This document shows, piece after piece, positions 10,372 through 19,990 of a stretch of DNA of 37,700 nucleotides (position 1 is its first letter; the number at the start of each line of letters is the position of its first letter). Origin of the DNA: Anaerolineaceae bacterium (GTDB taxonomy: Bacteria > Bacillota > Clostridia > Lachnospirales > Lachnospiraceae); assembly GCA_004294845.1 (NCBI GenBank), contig SHOH01000011.1, positions 1-37,700 of the forward strand, given 5' to 3'. The notes beneath the pieces were generated by a model. The model did no database searches. It was not told the DNA's origin and saw nothing but the letters and a program-made list of their open reading frames with translations. Both the position numbers and the translations under genes were made by a program.

Positions 10372-11877
10372 ATGAGTAAAACTTTTGAGACTTTACAGCC
10401 TTATTTGGACAAAGCCATGGCATTTCAGACTGCAAGAAATCTATTTGAATGGGATGATCAGACCGTAGCGCCCTTTGAGGCTGCTGATTATACTTCTAAG
10501 GTAGTCGGAATTATTTCTGATGAATACATGAAATGCCTTATTAATGATGATGTGAGAAAGCTTATCAAAAAACTTAGTGAAGAAAAGGAGCAAGATGAGC
10601 TAACTGATAAGGAAAAGGCTATCATTAAGGAGCTTAATAAAACCTATGAACAGCTTGAAAGTATACCACCTGAGGAATACAGAGCCTTTAATGAACTTGC
10701 TCTAGTTTCTAATAGAGCTTGGACAAAGGCAAAAAAGGATAATAATTATGAATACTTTGCTCCATATCTTAAAAAGATTATTGAGTATAAGAAAAAATTC
10801 GCCGGATATCGTGCCAAGAAAAATCAGGATCCCTATGAGGTACTTTTAGGTGATTTTGAAGAATGTTTCGGAATAAAGGAGCTCGATGTTTTCTTTGATA
10901 AAATCAAAAGTGAGATTGTGCCCCTACTAAAACAGATATCTAAAAAATCAGATACCATTGACAAGAGTTACAATTTCTTGAAATATGATGTTAACAAGCA
11001 GAAAGCATTCTGCAAATATTTGAGCGGTTATTTGGGCTTCGATTTTAACAGAGGTGTTATCGCAGAAAGTGCTCATCCTTTTACATTGGATCTTCATAAT
11101 CACGATGTCCGTATAACTAACAATTATAAAGAGAACAACCTAGAAAGTGCTATGTTCTCAATAATTCATGAAACAGGCCATGCCTTATATGAGATGAATA
11201 TTGATGATTCCCTTACACAAACACCGGTTGGATCCGGAACCTCTATGGGTATGCACGAATCACAATCCAGATTATTTGAGAATATAATAGGGCGAAGCGA
11301 GGCATTTTGGGCACCAATATACTCAAAATTAGTGGAGACTTACCCTGAGAATCTTAAGAATATAAGTCTAGAGCATTTCTTAAAGGGTATTAATAAGGCA
11401 GAGCCCAGCCTCATACGTACAGAGGCTGACGAGCTGTCCTATCCTCTTCATGTAATCATTCGTTATGAGATAGAAAAAGCTATATTTGCCGGTGATGCAG
11501 ATGTGGATAAACTTCCTGAGCTCTGGAATAAAAAATATCAAGAATATTTAGGTTTAACTCCTACAAACGATGCAGAAGGTATCTTACAAGATATTCACTG
11601 GTCTTACGGCGAGTTTGGATATTTTCCTTCCTATGCCATAGGCTCAGCCATATCCTCTCAGCTATATGCCAAAATTAAGGAAGTTATGCCTGTGGATGAA
11701 TATCTAAAGGAAGGTAATATTACACCAATTCGTGAATTTTTAAGAGATAGCATACACAAATACGGAGCGACAAAGAACACGAACCAGATCCTTAAGGATA
11801 TTACCGGAGAAGAATTTAATGCGGATTATTATGTTGAATATCTTAAGGAAAAATATGAAAGTCTATATTCATTGTAA
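10372..11877 (+). CDS. M32 family metallocarboxypeptidase (carboxypeptidase Taq-like)
   Basis: HETGH zinc motif in IIHETGHALYEMN, GTSMGMHESQSRLFENIIGRS, IRTEADELSYPLHVIIRYEIE typical of M32. Start 10372 preferred (AAGGTGATTAATATG); ORF track opens at 10354. Confidence 0.95.
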   Translation: MSKTFETLQPYLDKAMAFQTARNLFEWDDQTVAPFEAADYTSKVVGIISDEYMKCLINDDVRKLIKKLSEEKEQDELTDKEKAIIKELNKTYEQLESIPPEEYRAFNELALVSNRAWTKAKKDNNYEYFAPYLKKIIEYKKKFAGYRAKKNQDPYEVLLGDFEECFGIKELDVFFDKIKSEIVPLLKQISKKSDTIDKSYNFLKYDVNKQKAFCKYLSGYLGFDFNRGVIAESAHPFTLDLHNHDVRITNNYKENNLESAMFSIIHETGHALYEMNIDDSLTQTPVGSGTSMGMHESQSRLFENIIGRSEAFWAPIYSKLVETYPENLKNISLEHFLKGINKAEPSLIRTEADELSYPLHVIIRYEIEKAIFAGDADVDKLPELWNKKYQEYLGLTPTNDAEGILQDIHWSYGEFGYFPSYAIGSAISSQLYAKIKEVMPVDEYLKEGNITPIREFLRDSIHKYGATKNTNQILKDITGEEFNADYYVEYLKEKYESLYSL

Positions 11878-12072
11878 GAGCAAATTCAATGTATTGTAAA
11901 ATATTATAGCTATAAATCAAAGTCAAGGGATTTTAATGAATATTTATACCGTATTGTGCTATTAAATGTATATTTATAAATTTTTACTTGCATTATATTC
12001 ATTATTAAGTTAATATAGCTCTAGCAAGGGAAAAATTAATATGCTAAATATATTACGCAAGGAGAAGGATAT

Positions 12073-13449
12073 ATGAAGCTTTGGGGCGGACGCTTTACAA
12101 AGGAAACAAATCAACTGGTTCATAATTTTAATTCATCCATATCCTTTGATAGGAGGCTCTTTCGTCAGGATATAGAGGGCAGCATTGCCCATGCTACTAT
12201 GTTGGAAAAACAGAAAATTATATCAAAAACTGAAAGAGACCTTATCATAAAGGGACTTTCAGACATAAAGGATGCTCTAATAGACGGGTCTCTTGAAATT
12301 TCACAGGAATACGAGGATATCCATAGCTTTGTCGAAGCGCAGCTTATACAACGAATCGGTGATGCAGGTAAAAAACTGCATACAGGACGTAGCCGAAATG
12401 ATCAGGTAGCTCTTGACATGAAGCTATACATAAGGGATGAAATAAATAATCTTGATGATCTTATAAAGTCTTTTCTGTTTACTTTTCATAAAATTATGAA
12501 GGACAATACCCAGACTTACATGCCGGGCTTTACACACCTGCAGAAAGCACAGCCTGTAACACTGTCTCACCATATGGGTGCCTATTTTGAGATGTTCAAA
12601 AGAGATCGTTCTAGATTATCCGATATCAAGAAGCGCATGAATACATCTCCTTTAGGCTCAGGAGCACTTGCAGGTACTACTTATCCACTGGATAGAGATT
12701 ATAGTGCTATTCTATTGGGATTTGATGGTCCTGCCCTGAACAGTATGGATGGCGTATCTGACAGGGATTACTTGATTGAGCTTCTTTCGGCTCTATCTAC
12801 CATTATGATGCATTTAAGCCGCCTAAGCGAGGAAATTATAATATGGAACAGTAACGAATACCATTTTATTGAACTGGATGATGCCTATTCCACAGGCTCC
12901 TCCATAATGCCACAAAAAAAGAACCCGGATATCGCCGAGCTGGTAAGAGGAAAGACCGGTAGAGTATACGGTGCCTTAATATCTTTACTTACTACCATGA
13001 AAGGACTTTCCTTGGCATATAATAAGGATATGCAGGAGGATAAGGAACTTACCTTTGATGCCATCGACACTGTTAAGAGCTGTCTTGTCTTATCCGATAA
13101 AATGCTGTCAACCATGAAATTTAATAAGGATATTATGGAAAGCAGTGCGACTAAGGGCTTTATCAATGCCACCGATGCCGCAGATTATCTTGTGAATAAG
13201 GGAGTCCCCTTCAGGGATGCTCATAGTATTATTGGAAGATTAGTCCTAATGTGTATTGATAAGAATACCTCCTTAGAAAAGTTAAGCTTAACAGATTTTA
13301 AATCCATTAGCCCTGTATTTGAAGATGACATCTATGAAGCCATCAGCCTGACCACCTGTGTAAATAAAAGAAACACCATAGGAGCGCCCGGCAAAGAGGC
13401 TATGATGAAGGTATTAGCACTGAACGAAGAATATTTAAGTAGTAATTAG
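12073..13449 (+). CDS. argH: Argininosuccinate lyase
   Basis: MKLWGGRF start, TGRSRNDQVALDMKLY, GSSIMPQKKNPD fumarase/ASL signature; SD AAGGAGAAGG. Confidence 0.98.
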   Translation: MKLWGGRFTKETNQLVHNFNSSISFDRRLFRQDIEGSIAHATMLEKQKIISKTERDLIIKGLSDIKDALIDGSLEISQEYEDIHSFVEAQLIQRIGDAGKKLHTGRSRNDQVALDMKLYIRDEINNLDDLIKSFLFTFHKIMKDNTQTYMPGFTHLQKAQPVTLSHHMGAYFEMFKRDRSRLSDIKKRMNTSPLGSGALAGTTYPLDRDYSAILLGFDGPALNSMDGVSDRDYLIELLSALSTIMMHLSRLSEEIIIWNSNEYHFIELDDAYSTGSSIMPQKKNPDIAELVRGKTGRVYGALISLLTTMKGLSLAYNKDMQEDKELTFDAIDTVKSCLVLSDKMLSTMKFNKDIMESSATKGFINATDAADYLVNKGVPFRDAHSIIGRLVLMCIDKNTSLEKLSLTDFKSISPVFEDDIYEAISLTTCVNKRNTIGAPGKEAMMKVLALNEEYLSSN

Positions 13450-13454
13450 TAACA

Positions 13455-13490
13455 AGAGGCTGTCGGTTACTTATGCGACAGCCTCTATGT
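13455..13490. terminator. Bidirectional terminator between argH and lepB
   Basis: AGAGGCTGTCG (13455-13465) / CGACAGCCTCT (13476-13486), 11-bp perfect stem between convergent genes. Confidence 0.75.
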
Positions 13491-14012
13491 TTATTTATTC
13501 AACCAAGCAAAATTAGGATATTTAAAGATAGCCTTACCTTTAATCTTATCTCTATCTACAAACTGATTATCCCATGCCCTCGAATCCATGGAAGAATTTC
13601 TATTATCGCCCATCATAAAATAGTATCCTTCGGGTACATTAACTGGACCGAAATCTTCCTCTCTCATCGGTTCCAAAAGATAATCTTCAATCATTTGCTC
13701 ATCATTGATATACAGTATACCTTCTCTGATTTCTATCTTATCTTTGCCAACTCCGATAATTCTCTTGATATAATCCACTTCCTCATTATCAGGATAAGGA
13801 AATACTACGATATCTCCCTGCTTGGGATCACTGAAAAGATAAGACAAGCGTAATGTAAACACCTTATCTCCTGTCATTATGGTGTTTTCCATCGAACCGG
13901 ATGGCACCTTTACTTGAAAAAAAACAAATCGATTAATGAGTAATGCCAATATTAATGCTATCGCAAATATTAACACCCAACTTAAAATTCCTTTAATAAT
14001 TCGTTTTCCCAT
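13491..14012 (-). CDS. lepB: Signal peptidase I
   Basis: N-terminal TM, PSGSMENTIMTGD (catalytic Ser), DYIKRIIGVGKDKIE (catalytic Lys), GDNRNSSMDSR. Confidence 0.96.
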   Translation of the reverse strand: MGKRIIKGILSWVLIFAIALILALLINRFVFFQVKVPSGSMENTIMTGDKVFTLRLSYLFSDPKQGDIVVFPYPDNEEVDYIKRIIGVGKDKIEIREGILYINDEQMIEDYLLEPMREEDFGPVNVPEGYYFMMGDNRNSSMDSRAWDNQFVDRDKIKGKAIFKYPNFAWLNK

Positions 14013-14170
14013 TACATAGTCTCCTTTGCCATCATAATATCTGAGTATAATGAAATATCAGGATCTAGTTTTCTCCAATACAAAACTATAATACCATAAA
14101 TATATATCTTCCTCAAATATTTCCGTAAAAACATATGCAAAATATCTGTTAATGAAGGTAACACAAAAAA

Positions 14171-14203
14171 TATCTCCAACCAGTTATAATAAGATTGGAG
14201 ATA
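14171..14203 (-). terminator. Terminator at the 3' end of the catabolic operon
   Basis: TATCTCCAA (14171-14179) / TTGGAGATA (14195-14203); on the minus strand followed by TTTTTTGTG. Confidence 0.65.
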
Positions 14204-14277
14204 CTAAATCTTTTTGATTAAAACTTATATACTATATATGGAGAAGTTCAAACAGTACCTAGCTCCAATTGTTATCA

Positions 14278-15570
14278 TTATCTTAGTTCACCTATGTACT
14301 TACCAAAATGAATCTGCATTTCTTCAACTAGCTTACAGGCATTATTATAGCCATGTATTAGTGGATTATTCATAAGAGCAAGGATTGCCTTTTTCTTAGA
14401 CTTTTCCATAGATGCTTCAACTGTCAGGCTTTCATATGCTTTAATCTGGCAAATAAGTCCTCTGATTTGAGGAGGTAAAGGACCATATGTTAATGGTCTC
14501 ACACTATTCTTACTGATTATGCAGTTGGTTTCTACAACACTATCCATGGAAAGATCCGCTAAAGCTCCCTTATTAGGATAATTCACAGGCATATTGATAG
14601 AATCATGCCCAAGTAAAGCTTTGATTAGCATAGTAGCTACCGTTGAGTAATATGCTCCTCCACGTTTTTCAAGTTCTGCAGGCTTTTCACAGAGTTTTGG
14701 ATCCTTATAAAGATCAAAAAGTCTATTTTGTACACTCAGTACCTGCTCACCACGGGTTCCTAGACCGTCCTTTATTTCATTTAATTCTTTTTCCAGCATA
14801 AAGCTCTCAAAATAATAATACTGAAGATATGGTGACGGAATTAATTGAAGCTGTGAGATCATTTTTGATATTCCTGGTACTTTGGGCACGTTCTTTACAA
14901 GCTGTCCATCAAACATATTTTTGTCTATTAATTCTTGCATTACAGACTTACCGTCAACTGTAATTTCAGTTAAATAGCTTAAATGGTTTAGTCCTACCAT
15001 ATGGCAATACACCCGTTCGGGGTCTACATTGCACAGCTTGGCAGCATCCATATGCATATTATAGGGGACATTACATAGTCCAACGCATTTTATATTGGAA
15101 TAACGATGTATCGCTTCTGTTATGATCCCTGAAGGATTTGTGAAGTTTATTAACCAAGCATCAGGACAAAGCCTCTCCATTGCTCGAACCAAATTAATAG
15201 CGGCAGGGATAGTCCTCATTGCGTTAAAAAAGCCGCCCGCTCCGGTTGTTTCCTGACCTATCAATCCGTATTGCAATGGTATCCTTTCATCCAGTATTCT
15301 TGCTTCTAGAAGTCCCACACGAAACTGGCTTAAAACAAAGGAAGCACCTTTCAAAGCTTCTTCTAAGGTATCAGCAATGTGAATTTTCATTTTAATATTT
15401 TTCTTGTAAGCCATACGGTTTGACAAATCATGTACTGTCTTAAGCCGATCACTTGCTTCCGGTAAATCATATAAAGCTATTTCTGCACTATCAAAGCATG
15501 ATTCCTTAAATAAACCATCCATGACCTCAGGAGTATAGCTGCTACCGGCTCCAATAATTGTTAGTTTCAA
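14278..15570 (-). CDS. Glycoside hydrolase family 4 (6-phospho-beta-glucosidase-like, NAD-/metal-dependent)
   Basis: N-terminal Rossmann IIGAGSSYTPEVMDGL; INFTNPSG; CNVP and GLNH metal-ligand motifs of GH4. Confidence 0.92.
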   Translation of the reverse strand: MKLTIIGAGSSYTPEVMDGLFKESCFDSAEIALYDLPEASDRLKTVHDLSNRMAYKKNIKMKIHIADTLEEALKGASFVLSQFRVGLLEARILDERIPLQYGLIGQETTGAGGFFNAMRTIPAAINLVRAMERLCPDAWLINFTNPSGIITEAIHRYSNIKCVGLCNVPYNMHMDAAKLCNVDPERVYCHMVGLNHLSYLTEITVDGKSVMQELIDKNMFDGQLVKNVPKVPGISKMISQLQLIPSPYLQYYYFESFMLEKELNEIKDGLGTRGEQVLSVQNRLFDLYKDPKLCEKPAELEKRGGAYYSTVATMLIKALLGHDSINMPVNYPNKGALADLSMDSVVETNCIISKNSVRPLTYGPLPPQIRGLICQIKAYESLTVEASMEKSKKKAILALMNNPLIHGYNNACKLVEEMQIHFGKYIGELR

Positions 15571-15584
15571 AAAACCACTCCTTC

Positions 15585-16034
15585 TTAGTCCTTTATTTTA
15601 ACGATAAGCTCTATTTCTACCGGAATGTTCCCTGGAAGGTTTGAGGTTCCCATTACTGATCTAGCGTGTAGGCCTCTATCACCAAAAACCCTTACCATTA
15701 GATCAGAAAAACCATCCATTACCTTTTCCTGCTCATAGAATTGTGGATCAGAACTTACCAATGCAAAGGCTTTAACAATATAATCTACCTTATCCAAATT
15801 ACCCAGATATTCATCCATAGCACTTATTAATATTTCGCCACAGATTCTAGCTGCTTTATAACCATCTTCTACACTAAGATCAGAGCCAAGCTTACCTACA
15901 TAAAACGGATCACCGGTTACTTCATCTTCAGGTCCGTGCCCACCTATAAACAACAGATCCTTCCAACGTCTAAGCACTACATTACCACGACGTTTTGTAA
16001 CGTGATTTATTATCTCTTTTTCAACATTAATCAT
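15585..16034 (-). CDS. RidA/YjgF/UK114 family protein (copy 1)
   Basis: LLFIGGHGP...GLHARSVMGTSNLPGNIPVEIELIVKI: RidA-like conserved Arg and C-terminal VEIE region. Confidence 0.9.
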   Translation of the reverse strand: MINVEKEIINHVTKRRGNVVLRRWKDLLFIGGHGPEDEVTGDPFYVGKLGSDLSVEDGYKAARICGEILISAMDEYLGNLDKVDYIVKAFALVSSDPQFYEQEKVMDGFSDLMVRVFGDRGLHARSVMGTSNLPGNIPVEIELIVKIKD

Positions 16035-16046
16035 AGTGTTCGCTCC

Positions 16047-16514
16047 TTAATCTCTTATCTGAAAAATAGCTTCCACCTCAACGGGTATATTTTGGGGAAG
16101 ACAACAAGTACCCATAGCGGATCGAGCATGTAATCCTCGGTCTCCTAAAACCTCTACCATAAGGTCTGAAAAACCATGCATTACTGCAGGCTGATCATAA
16201 AAGTCAGGGCTGCTGGCAACAAGCCCAAGTACTTTCATAATTCCAGATATTCTATCAAGATCGCCGACATACTCCCTAACTGCAGCCAGCATATTGATTC
16301 CACAAAGACGTGCTGCTCGATATCCTTCCTCTATTGTAAGATCGGAACCCAATTTGCCGATAAAAGCCGGAGTATTGTCAACATTATTAGGACCTGTACC
16401 TGATACAAATAGCAGATCATCATATTGTCTGATTGCTAACATACCCTTGCCACGGCGGTCTTTTTTAGGTAGTACTATACCTAATTCCTCTAATTTTTTA
16501 TCAGTCTGGCTCAT
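16047..16514 (-). CDS. RidA/YjgF/UK114 family protein (copy 2)
   Basis: LLFVSGTGP...GLHARSAMGTCCLPQNIPVEVEAIFQI; paralogue of the adjacent ORF. Confidence 0.9.
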   Translation of the reverse strand: MSQTDKKLEELGIVLPKKDRRGKGMLAIRQYDDLLFVSGTGPNNVDNTPAFIGKLGSDLTIEEGYRAARLCGINMLAAVREYVGDLDRISGIMKVLGLVASSPDFYDQPAVMHGFSDLMVEVLGDRGLHARSAMGTCCLPQNIPVEVEAIFQIRD

Positions 16515-16569
16515 ATTATCTCTCCTTTAAATATATTTTATATTAATTATTTAAAAATTATCTTCAAAA

Positions 16570-17418
16570 TTAACCCTTTACTGCTCCCATTGTCATACCG
16601 CTAATTAAATATTTCTGGAAATAAATGAACAGAATTACAACAGGTATAGATACAATTACAGAAGCAGCCATAAGAGGCCCCCACATAATATTGCGTACAC
16701 CTACCATCATTGTAATCGCAACCGGCATAGTTCTCAATGCTGTTGAATGAACCAATGTCATTGACATCATAAGCTCCTGCCATGATAAGATGAATGCAAA
16801 TAATCCCATGGCAACTATGGATGGTGACGCAAGAGGAATGACAATCCTAAATATTGTTGAAAACGGCCCGCAACCATCAATAGCCGCTGCTTCCTCCAAT
16901 TCAACAGGAAGTCCATCAAAATACGATCTTAACATCATTGTACAAAAAGGTAGTGCAAATGTACAATATGCTATTACTAAGCCTAGTCTTGTATCAAAAA
17001 GTCCAAGCTTAACAAAAGTCACATATATAGTAATAATGATTAAAGGTAGAGGAAACATTTGTGTTAATATTAAGGAACTTGATATAACATTTTTTCCTCG
17101 AAACTTAAACCTCGAAATACCATAAGCCATAAATGTTGCAAATAGCAAGGCAACTAATGTGGTTGATATAGATACAATAACACTATTCTTAAAGTAAGTA
17201 AAAAATTTATATTCCTTTAATAAAGCAATATAATTAGTAAATGTTAAATCTTTAGGTAAAAATGTTGGATTAGCCGAAAACATTTCTACACTATCTTTAA
17301 GAGAGGTTGTCAACATCCATAGAAAGGGGAAATTAAGAAGTGCAGTTATTACTGTGATAGCAAAATATGTAAAGCTTTTATCAATTATTATTTTTCTTTT
17401 TTTATTCAAGATTCTCAA
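16570..17418 (-). CDS. Carbohydrate ABC transporter permease (MalG/UgpE-like)
   Basis: EAAAIDGCGPFSTIFRIVIPLASPSIVAMGLFAFI EAA-loop motif; C-terminal YLISGMTMGAVKG. Confidence 0.94.
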   Translation of the reverse strand: MRILNKKRKIIIDKSFTYFAITVITALLNFPFLWMLTTSLKDSVEMFSANPTFLPKDLTFTNYIALLKEYKFFTYFKNSVIVSISTTLVALLFATFMAYGISRFKFRGKNVISSSLILTQMFPLPLIIITIYVTFVKLGLFDTRLGLVIAYCTFALPFCTMMLRSYFDGLPVELEEAAAIDGCGPFSTIFRIVIPLASPSIVAMGLFAFILSWQELMMSMTLVHSTALRTMPVAITMMVGVRNIMWGPLMAASVIVSIPVVILFIYFQKYLISGMTMGAVKG

Positions 17419-18311
17419 TCCTCCTTTTTATTATAATGGATATAAAGAATAGCCGGAATACTGACTATAATCAAACTGATAACCCCTATGGCGGCCGCTT
17501 TGTTCATCTTAAAGAAGCTGAATGAAGTCAAATATGTATATACCGGAGCAATCATTGAACTGTTTGCAGGCCCACCCTTAGTCATAATAAATATTAAATC
17601 AAACTGGTTATATGTCCATATTGTTTCCAATAGGATTGTAGTAATACTGATTTTCTTTATTCCGGGTAATGTAATATATCTAAATTCATGTAATATCGTT
17701 CCTCCATCAATCTTTACTGCTTCGTATAATCCCTGATCAACTTGCTGAAGCGTTGCTAATAATACAATTGCTACAAAGGGTATCGCTTTCCAAGCGGAAG
17801 TAACCATAACAGCCCACAAAGCTGTCGACTGGGATCCTAACCAATCAATGTTCTCAGTAATAAAGCCTAATTTCATTAATATCTGATTTATAATACCATT
17901 CTGGCTATCATACATCCATTTCCATGTCATGGCCGCTGAAATACCAGGTACAACCCAGGGAATTAATATTAAGCTTCTATATATCCCACGACCTTTGAAA
18001 TTTTTATTAAGTAATAAGGCTATTGCCAAACCGACAAAATATTGTACAGCCACAACAACAAAAGTATACAGAATTGAGTTTTTTATAGATAATATAAATG
18101 TCTTGTCACCAATCAGCTCTATATAGTATCTTAACCCTGCAAACTTTTCAAAATGCATACTGGCTGCTTTTTGTGTAAAAAAGCTTGAAATAACACCTCT
18201 TACCAATGGATAAATCATGATAAGGCTTATTAACAATAATCCCGGCGTTATGAGTATATATGCATATCTGCTTTTACTCTGTAGAACACTTCTTTTCCTT
18301 TTAGGTTTCAT
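17415..18311 (-). CDS. Carbohydrate ABC transporter permease (MalF/UgpA-like)
   Basis: Polytopic; ILIPWVVPGISAAMTWKWMY and YEAVKIDGGTILHEFRYITLPGIK motifs. Start 18311 (MKPKRKRS) preferred (SD AAGGAG); ORF track opens at 18362. Confidence 0.93.
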   Translation of the reverse strand: MKPKRKRSVLQSKSRYAYILITPGLLLISLIMIYPLVRGVISSFFTQKAASMHFEKFAGLRYYIELIGDKTFILSIKNSILYTFVVVAVQYFVGLAIALLLNKNFKGRGIYRSLILIPWVVPGISAAMTWKWMYDSQNGIINQILMKLGFITENIDWLGSQSTALWAVMVTSAWKAIPFVAIVLLATLQQVDQGLYEAVKIDGGTILHEFRYITLPGIKKISITTILLETIWTYNQFDLIFIMTKGGPANSSMIAPVYTYLTSFSFFKMNKAAAIGVISLIIVSIPAILYIHYNKKED

Positions 18312-18333
18312 CGCTCCATCTCCTTGCATTATG

Positions 18334-19905
18334 TTATAGTACCCTTCCGGCATATTCTTCAATAAGCCTTCCTTGTTGAAGAGCTAAATGACCATTTACA
18401 AATACATAATATATTCCGTCCGCAGACAGCCTTGGATTATCAATAGTAGCATTATCAGTAACTGTGTTTGAATCAAATAATACTAAATCAGCATAATAAC
18501 CTTCCTGCAAACAGCCTCTATTTCTTAGTTTAAATCTTTTACATGGTAATTCAGTCATTCGCTGAATTAAAGTCTCCAGAGGGAATCCTTCCTCTCTAGC
18601 AATACGCAATAATTTGGCATGAGATCCCCATGCCCTTGGATGTGGATACTCTCCGACATGGATAGCATCCGAGCCAACCATATAATTTGATCTAGATAAA
18701 AGCATGATTAAATCCCTGTGAAATAATTTCTCATGCTCTTTTGATAATTTCGGATCTACATCATGAAAACTTAAAGCCAGATTTTCACTATAAAGTAGCT
18801 CTGAAATCATCATACCTTTACTTATACCACGTTCTTTGGCAATATCCGAAAAAACTCTACCCATATATTCCTTATTATTTTCACAATATGTTATCATGCC
18901 ATCGAATGCAGCAAACTCTTTATCAATATAATCTGCTATTTTCTTTCTGGTATCAGTATTCTTAAGTCTTTCAATGATAGCATCAAATCCTCCATCATTT
19001 GCCCATGGTGGTACAAACATTGGAGCAAAAGATGCGCCGTAAGGGTAAGGATATAATTCAAGTGTAATATCCATACCGTCCATAACAGCTTTGTCAATCT
19101 TCTCCATAATCATTTCCGAATTTCCAATAGTATTCCCACCTGTTCGATAATGTGAGAAATGTAGTTTAACTCCGGAACGTCTTGCTATTTCAATAGCTTC
19201 TTCAATATTATCAAAACTTTCGCCCTGAAAAACCGTTCTCAAATGTGTTACATATACACCATCCTGCTCCCTAACAGCTTTACATATTTCAATAAGCTCT
19301 TCAGTATTACTGAAGGCTCCGGGATAATAGCTTAAACCTGTAGAAAAACCTTTTGCTCCTTGTTCCATAGCCTCTGTGGCTAACCGGCAGGCTTTCTTAA
19401 TTTCATCAGGCGTTAATAAACGATTTTGAAATCCTGCTGTTTCAAGTCTAAGTGAATTATGTGGAACTAGCCAGGCTATATTGACTGCTATATTTCCCTT
19501 GAAGCGGTCTAGATATTCATTGACTGAATTAAAATCAAGAGACACATCATCATACATTCCGTTTAAGCCCTTTAAGTATCGTGCATAATCCTTAAGGTTT
19601 TTTGTAGATAGCGGAGCATAGGATAAACCATCCTGACCGATAATCTCTGTAGTGACTCCCTGTGTTATACTACTTGGCTGTAATTTATTATGAAGAAGAT
19701 ACATATCAGAATGAGTATGTGTGTCAATAAAGCCCGGAGCAGCACAAAGCCCTCTGCCTGATATTTTATTATGAGCAGGTATATCAATATCTGGATAATC
19801 ATAAATGCCCGAAATCCTGTCACCTGTAATTGCCAAACTTCCTAAAAATCCGGGTTTACCTGTTCCGTCATATATTTGTATATTATTAATTAAATAATCT
19901 ACCAT
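18334..19905 (-). CDS. D-aminoacylase / N-acyl-D-amino-acid deacylase family amidohydrolase
   Basis: GLCAAPGFIDTHTHSDMYLL metal motif, VTHLRT, LHFSHYRTGG, MVGSDAIHVGEYPHPRAWGS, C-terminal EGYYADLVLFD amidohydrolase motif. Confidence 0.9.
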   Translation of the reverse strand: MVDYLINNIQIYDGTGKPGFLGSLAITGDRISGIYDYPDIDIPAHNKISGRGLCAAPGFIDTHTHSDMYLLHNKLQPSSITQGVTTEIIGQDGLSYAPLSTKNLKDYARYLKGLNGMYDDVSLDFNSVNEYLDRFKGNIAVNIAWLVPHNSLRLETAGFQNRLLTPDEIKKACRLATEAMEQGAKGFSTGLSYYPGAFSNTEELIEICKAVREQDGVYVTHLRTVFQGESFDNIEEAIEIARRSGVKLHFSHYRTGGNTIGNSEMIMEKIDKAVMDGMDITLELYPYPYGASFAPMFVPPWANDGGFDAIIERLKNTDTRKKIADYIDKEFAAFDGMITYCENNKEYMGRVFSDIAKERGISKGMMISELLYSENLALSFHDVDPKLSKEHEKLFHRDLIMLLSRSNYMVGSDAIHVGEYPHPRAWGSHAKLLRIAREEGFPLETLIQRMTELPCKRFKLRNRGCLQEGYYADLVLFDSNTVTDNATIDNPRLSADGIYYVFVNGHLALQQGRLIEEYAGRVL

Positions 19906-19916
19906 AAATACCTCCT

Positions 19917-19950
19917 ATTACGCCATGGCACAAAATTGCCATGGCGTAAT
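19917..19950 (-). other. Intercistronic hairpin between solute-binding protein and amidohydrolase genes
   Basis: ATTACGCCATGGCA-CAAAAT-TGCCATGGCGTAAT, 14-bp perfect stem and 6-nt loop, no T run, directly abutting the AGGAGG SD of the next gene. Confidence 0.8.
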
Positions 19951-19990
19951 ATTAGTTTATAAATTAATACAACAATAGGGGCTATTCATA

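Noticed and set aside
13473-13853. 126-aa plus-strand ORF
   Set aside because: Antisense to lepB, whose catalytic motifs are clear.
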